This document shows, in pieces, positions 58,935 through 64,000 of a DNA stretch of 64,000 nucleotides. The notes beneath the pieces are model-generated. The model was not told the origin of the DNA, did no database searches, and was given only the letters and a program-made list of their open reading frames with translations. Source of the stretch: Acephala macrosclerotiorum (taxonomy: Eukaryota > Ascomycota > Leotiomycetes > Helotiales > Mollisiaceae). The DNA lies in assembly GCA_014904845.1 (NCBI GenBank), contig MU119220.1:124001-188000 (forward strand), in the 5' to 3' direction. A program made the translations under genes and the position numbers. The first letter of the stretch is position 1; every line of letters starts with the position of its first letter.

Positions 58935-61900
58935 ATCGAATTGATGAGTGCGGCTTGAACATCTAGAAACCCGCAAATTGGAGCTATAGAAAATGAAATT
59001 ATCATAAGACGTGACATCATAGCTGGCAATGATGAGAGCGATTGTAAGGTTTCATCTAAGCACGTTTTCCGCTACGCTACGTATGCAAAGCGGCCCGACG
59101 AGCTCGGTACGTGAAGGAGATGTCAAGCAGATGTCAAAGAGAAGGAAGAATGCTCAAGATTCGCGGAGTCTCCAGATGGATCCGTGAGAGGTAGATCAAT
59201 CGAAACTCTCACCTCTAAAGTTGCGATTGGGCTCTGCAAACACGAGTGTTCGAACATGAGACGATGATACTGTGGCACAGTCCATCGTTATAAAAGAGCC
59301 TCGAAGTCAAGAAATGGTAGAGAGAGATCTTGTGGTTGTTTGCAGGCACTGCTTGGGTATCGTATTAAAAAGTGTAACTTTACTGTATAACCCAAAGCGC
59401 TTGCATGGGAAGTTCTCAGCCAATACAAATGCACGAGAGGCAGTTGACAGTTCAGAACTAAGAGACCTGAATACCCTTGCTTGTCATGTCCTTGCGGAAC
59501 GTTGTGATCCACTGCAAAATCTAAGAAAAGTGTGCGACGCAGAGCGAACCGAGTTATCGGGCAGTGCTACGTGCGCATGCGCTTTGTATGCAAGTATACG
59601 TATACCCAAAGTTCGAGAGAAACGATGCAGATATCGGCTTGCAGCAACTGAGCTCTGAAGAGATCGAGGTCGCTTCGCAGGTTTTGGAAGGCAAGAAATC
59701 AAAACACGGCAGAGGTCAAAGTTACACGATGCAGGAGGGGAGATCAGAGGGGAAGAAGCAGGGTTCTAGGTTCGATGCAGAATGCGTAATCGCTACCAGA
59801 AGGATTCGAATCCTATCATAGGAGGTCGACGGAAGTGTGCGAGCCGCGTGCGTGCAGCATGGTCTGTACAACATTATAGTGGGAAACGTGGCATCCGTTC
59901 ATAATTCTAATCCAAGGTCGTTCCGCTTGATAGACATGCTGACGTGCGGCCGAGTTTATTAACTATACAGTTGTATTTTTAGACGTATGGCCGAAACTCT
60001 CATCGCCTTTGTAATCTGGATCCGAAAAGCACTGCAAGATGGGGATTTCCAGCATCGAGAATCTGAATTTTCAACTTACGTTCTGGTCACCTCGTGAGGC
60101 TGAACGAGGTCTGGAACCAATAGCGTGTCTACTACTCGGGCTCGCAACGCACCTGCAGAAGCTACCCGACGGGTGACACAAAGAGTACGAAGTAATGTAC
60201 AAATATCGTGGCATCGTGAACAGACTGCCAAGCACTCCCAAACTACTGGGAAGTACAATGCTTCCTCCCGTCCTAGCTATGGCAGAGATAGGGCTTTGCT
60301 GTAACACTCAGGATCAGATACGACTGTAAGCGCTTCAGCCACCGGGCCAGCTCACTTGCTCAGCAAGAGCATAATCGACGTAATTAACACACAAGCTAAG
60401 ATTAGATACTCAATCTTTTCTTTCACATGCCTAAGTAGCGCTTGACTTAAGCAAGAGTTGTGTCAGTGGCTCAAAAAGAGTTTGCTTAGCGCAACGAGGC
60501 GTCTCGAGTTACCTCTAAATTGTGCCCTGTCACCGGATTTGGACGATCGGTTCTCAATTAGGATGAAATCCAGCCTTGTGGTGGGGCCGCGTGCCACGGA
60601 AGGAGGGGTCCCGCGGAAGCGTTCTAGAATTTGAGTTCACGAAGTGTGGCCTCGTGGCTGGTGATCAGTGCTGGAAGATCAACACACTATGGCCGAATCA
60701 ACCACGAGCTCGAGGCGAGCCTGACGTTGACAATCGATCGATAATAGAATGAAGGGACTTGATTGAAAGATATTCCACCAGTTCCCACTCTACGATAGAG
60801 TCATACCCTGCGTTTTCCCGGGCGATTGGAAAGCGAGAATAAGTTCCTGACGCGGCCTCAAGGGATCTTGGTCGTCTCGGTCTGCAAGCCAAGTGGTAAT
60901 GCTTGAGGATGGATGAGTCAAACCACGATGAACCTGTTTCGTAGCGTTCCGATTTATCTCCTGATGAAGCAGCTGGGCCGTACCATAGGGAAAAGTATGG
61001 AACTCAGATTATTATTCCAAGTTCTCGGTCCCCATTATCCGTCAGTTGTGGCGTAAGAATGATCCACAACCGGACCCCCGCCGTCACATGGCGAACCAAG
61101 CCGGATGGGGTCAGGAACAGAGATCGCATCAATCGCAGACCCCTGAATTGTAGGCGATAATTCTCCGAAAGATGCAATTGAGATCTGTTTGGTACAGGAT
61201 CGTCCCTTGGTGCTGCAAACCAACTTGACTTGCTCTCGTCCCTTTGCCACATGGTCAATTAGAAACCATCATGACAGGTTGAGCCGTGAGATGATCGACC
61301 CCAAGGCTGTCAAACGTTGCTGCGAATGATTAAGCATCGAGTTAAGGCAATCGCCTCGAGTTGCGATTCGTCGATCCTTAAACTTCATCGAATCACGTCG
61401 TCCAAACGTGCCCAAGCCTGACGACCCATTGGCTTTCGAAGTTTCGTGCTATACCCTCTAGCGGAACTGCTGATTTCTGGAAGCTTCCTTTTTGAAGGCT
61501 CTTCGATTGAGTTTCTCTCCCTAAATGAGCCCTGAGTCCAGGGCGAGACATCGCAGAACTCGAGTGTCAGATGCAAAGGCTGAAAAGCGTAGAAAAAACC
61601 CCGATTGGTGAGGAAAGAAGGCCAACCCCAATAATTGCAGATGACCCAAACACTATACCTTACCCATAGAATATCTAAAGTAAGCTCGGTTAGTGCTGAA
61701 ATCCTGAGAAATAACGGCTAGCTACCGACTCGCACTTTCCATCAGATAAGAGATCTATATTCTGAATATAAGCACGTGATGGTAATCGAGATGTCTGGAA
61801 AGGCCTGTAGTTTTGATAGTCGGTCTGTCTGAGCCGTCTGCTGTCATTAATACAATTGAAATCCAGTCATCTGGTTATCCAATTGTCGAGGCTCGTTCTG

Positions 61901-64000
61901 CAGCCTTCGTCGAATTGTCTTTGGAGAAGACCCTGCCGAGCCTGTGCTGATCTCTGAAGCCACTTACACAAAGTACGATCTTTGGCAAAAGCGTTGTATG
62001 ATGAGTGTGATGATTCGTGGCCCATGCTCTCTGCCTCTTGAAATACGGTTGTCTGTGAAACGACGTTCACTGGTGATTTTCAGCTGTTGCAGAATTTTGT
62101 TCGAATCATATCGCCCATACTGCTAGATCAACCTCGAAGACTTTTGGTGTCACCACTGAGACCTCCTGTGTCCGCTCGGCCTTAGAAGATCTTTCGGTAG
62201 GTTTCACTCAAATGTTTTCTTAAAAAAAAAAATAAAAAAAAAATTAGCGGCATACTCATCAGACTTGTACCAAACTCGTGTTCAACATGCTGCAAGCCAA
62301 TGCCATGTCGGGGAGGATTGATACACATCTAACGTTACCTGGACATTTGGGATGTCACCCAGCGCCTGAGGCGTCAGTTGCAAACCCCGAATAAGACTCG
62401 ATGACCTTCCAGCTGCCACAAAAACGCCTTTGCGTTGAGGACACCGCTCAGAAGGGTTGTGACATGGTTAGGCAAATAATCTCTTAGATCATTGACGCCG
62501 CAGAAGCGCGCGCGGCTTGACTCGGAGATACCATCGCGCATGGAACTGATGCAAGGAACTATTTCGAACTTTGACGATGTGGAAGAGGCCTCTTGGTATC
62601 GATAATGCTGTCGACTACTCGTCGCATAGAACTGTGGCTTGCTGCTAGCCAAAGCGGTCTTCCTTCAGCGTCGCCTCAACCTTGGCATTCCGCCGAGTTG
62701 AATTGTCCGATGCTCGATAGTTCTGCTCGATAGTTCTGCTCCATCGTTCTAAAAAAGAATGTCTGGAATGGCTATCCGCAGAAGCGTTAAATTGTGAACG
62801 TGCTTTTGCTGATGCGAGATGCGAGAGGCGCGTCGTGGGGGGCTCCTCGGTGTGGATGTTAATGCCTTACCAAATTGATAAAGCCTCAGGCAGCAGAAAC
62901 ATCCCGACTTGCTCAAATCGTTCCTGCCACACCTCAACATCTACAAACGAAACTCCCACTCACTCACTACACTACCAACGCCACGACCGGAACCCACCCT
63001 GCAGACAAACGCGTTCAATGATGGATTCAATCGCCGACCCGGACTTCAATTGTCGTGCATCATGCACCTTGCTGTTCGTCTGCCTTGGCCGGCGCCGACA
63101 TGCGATCACAGACAGACGTCTTTTCAATCTCGGATCTCGACAGGCCAATTGTCCAGGATGCCAAATCTTGATTCAAGCGTCATCGTTCCAGCAAGATGAG
63201 CAAGTCCTTCATCTCCTGAAATGACAGGCCGTTGGAGCTTGGAAACGGCCGACCTTCGCTCTAGTACCCCAGACTCATTTCAGAATCTAAATGGCAAGCT
63301 AGCTTCCCTCTTCGGCCTGCTGCGAACGGCCCGGCCGAATGCCATCTTGGTTTAGGTTGGGTTGGTCTGATTTGTGCTCCGCGCTGGCGAGATGCAGATT
63401 GCAGATTGCAGAACTTCGAATGGTGGTACTGGATAGAAGACCGTATCTGGGAGGCCAAGCAGCAAGCGCACGCCACACCGACGGCGGGGTCCAGTCTCAG
63501 CACAGAGACACTTCCAGTGAAGCGTCACTCAAGAACACCAACTTCTAGGTTTCCCTCTTCAACCACAATCACGGGACTCGACGACCCCCCAGCGTACCTC
63601 ACACTGCATGCTGCTGCATGGTACTTGCACAAATCCACTCTCTTCTACAGGCAACTGCGGTGACAGACGCCATCTGTGGCTGCAATCCCTCATCGGGTGT
63701 GTGGTTGAGTTTTCGAGAACCACCACCAGTTCACAACTCTCTTTCCTTCGACCACTTAGAGCAGGCGGTGAGATTGGATTAATCATTTAGCATTTTCCGA
63801 CTGGAAAGTGGCACCCTTCATACCGGAGGATGGGCTGGCTTACGTTTCTTCTTATGTCGCCGTGGGTGTCTGGCGAGGCGGACGGCCTTGTACAACGACG
63901 ATGATTGGAGTTGAACGGGGTGATGGCCCGCGTGCAGATCGCCCATTGTTTCAAGGCGTCCAGTCAAGTATTAGCGAGATCAGGATTTAAGATCGGATGC
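58935..64000. other. Gene-poor right end
   Basis: About 5 kb with many short frames on both strands, none with a recognisable domain. It contains an A-rich run at 62221-62244. A leftward stretch at about 62580-62720 (RPLWLAASHSSMRRVVDSI) faintly recalls an ankyrin unit but is only 50 residues. It may be decayed sequence or non-coding. Confidence 0.35.
62221..62244. repeat. A-rich homopolymer run
   Basis: Two runs of A separated by a single T, 24 bases in all. No flanking target-site duplication or element body was seen, so it is listed only as a simple repeat. Confidence 0.7.

Noticed and set aside
59272..59658. 128-codon rightward frame near the right end
   Set aside because: Unstructured composition, no family resemblance and no splice support.
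59779..59805. GGATTCGAATCC sequence resembling a tRNA T-arm
   Set aside because: It is a simple palindrome; no acceptor, D or anticodon arm could be folded on either strand at the right spacing.
62580..62720. Ankyrin-like fragment on the minus strand
   Set aside because: Only about 50 residues with a weak PLWLAAS resemblance and no second repeat unit; too little to call.

Overview
The window looks like nuclear DNA of a filamentous ascomycete (Pezizomycotina; possibly Leotiomycetes, which I cannot prove without a search). The evidence is short 45-60 bp spliceosomal introns with GT/AG ends, monocistronic genes on both strands, HET and 2EXR-type accessory genes, a UDP-galactopyranose mutase, and a very large hybrid histidine kinase with an N-terminal kinase-like domain. 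Exon joins below were worked out by hand from splice sites and protein-family continuity.

Layout. 0.6-5.4 kb: RPB11 (-), a nitronate monooxygenase (+), and an M28 leucine aminopeptidase (+) that carries a 2-nt frameshift at a zinc-ligand codon. 6.8-14.4 kb: a divergent pair of vacuolar membrane transporters, VHC1-type cation-chloride cotransporter (-) and AVT3-type amino acid exporter (+), sharing a promoter of about 0.7 kb. 15.7-20.5 kb: a 99-residue secreted, probably GPI-anchored protein (-), POL31 (DNA polymerase delta subunit 2, +), and a RING-type membrane protein (-). 20.7-21.5 kb: a relic RING gene whose only visible lesions are in-frame stops. 22-26 kb: a basic F-box/2EXR-like protein (-), a possible phosphotransferase relic, and a NAT9 acetyltransferase (+).

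26.9-35.4 kb is a graveyard of accessory genes: a broken zinc-free MDR oxidoreductase, a HET-domain pseudogene, a 2EXR pseudogene and a protein-kinase pseudogene. The last lies between two AT-rich tracts, one containing 24 perfect TTTTA units. One intact gene, the L-serine dehydratase CHA1, sits inside this zone. 36.7-39.4 kb holds a 905-residue disordered nuclear-type protein of unknown function. Its downstream region has duplicated segments, including two hairpins whose stems differ by base-pair-preserving changes.

41.3-46.7 kb holds a divergent pair, a triose-phosphate-translocator-type sugar transporter (-) and UDP-galactopyranose mutase (+). Together these could form a galactofuranose module (mutase in the cytosol, UDP-Galf import into the Golgi). 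48.1-55.9 kb is a 2554-residue group X hybrid histidine kinase with a short upstream ORF. 57.4-58.9 kb is a decayed multi-pass membrane protein gene. I recognise no gene in 59-64 kb.
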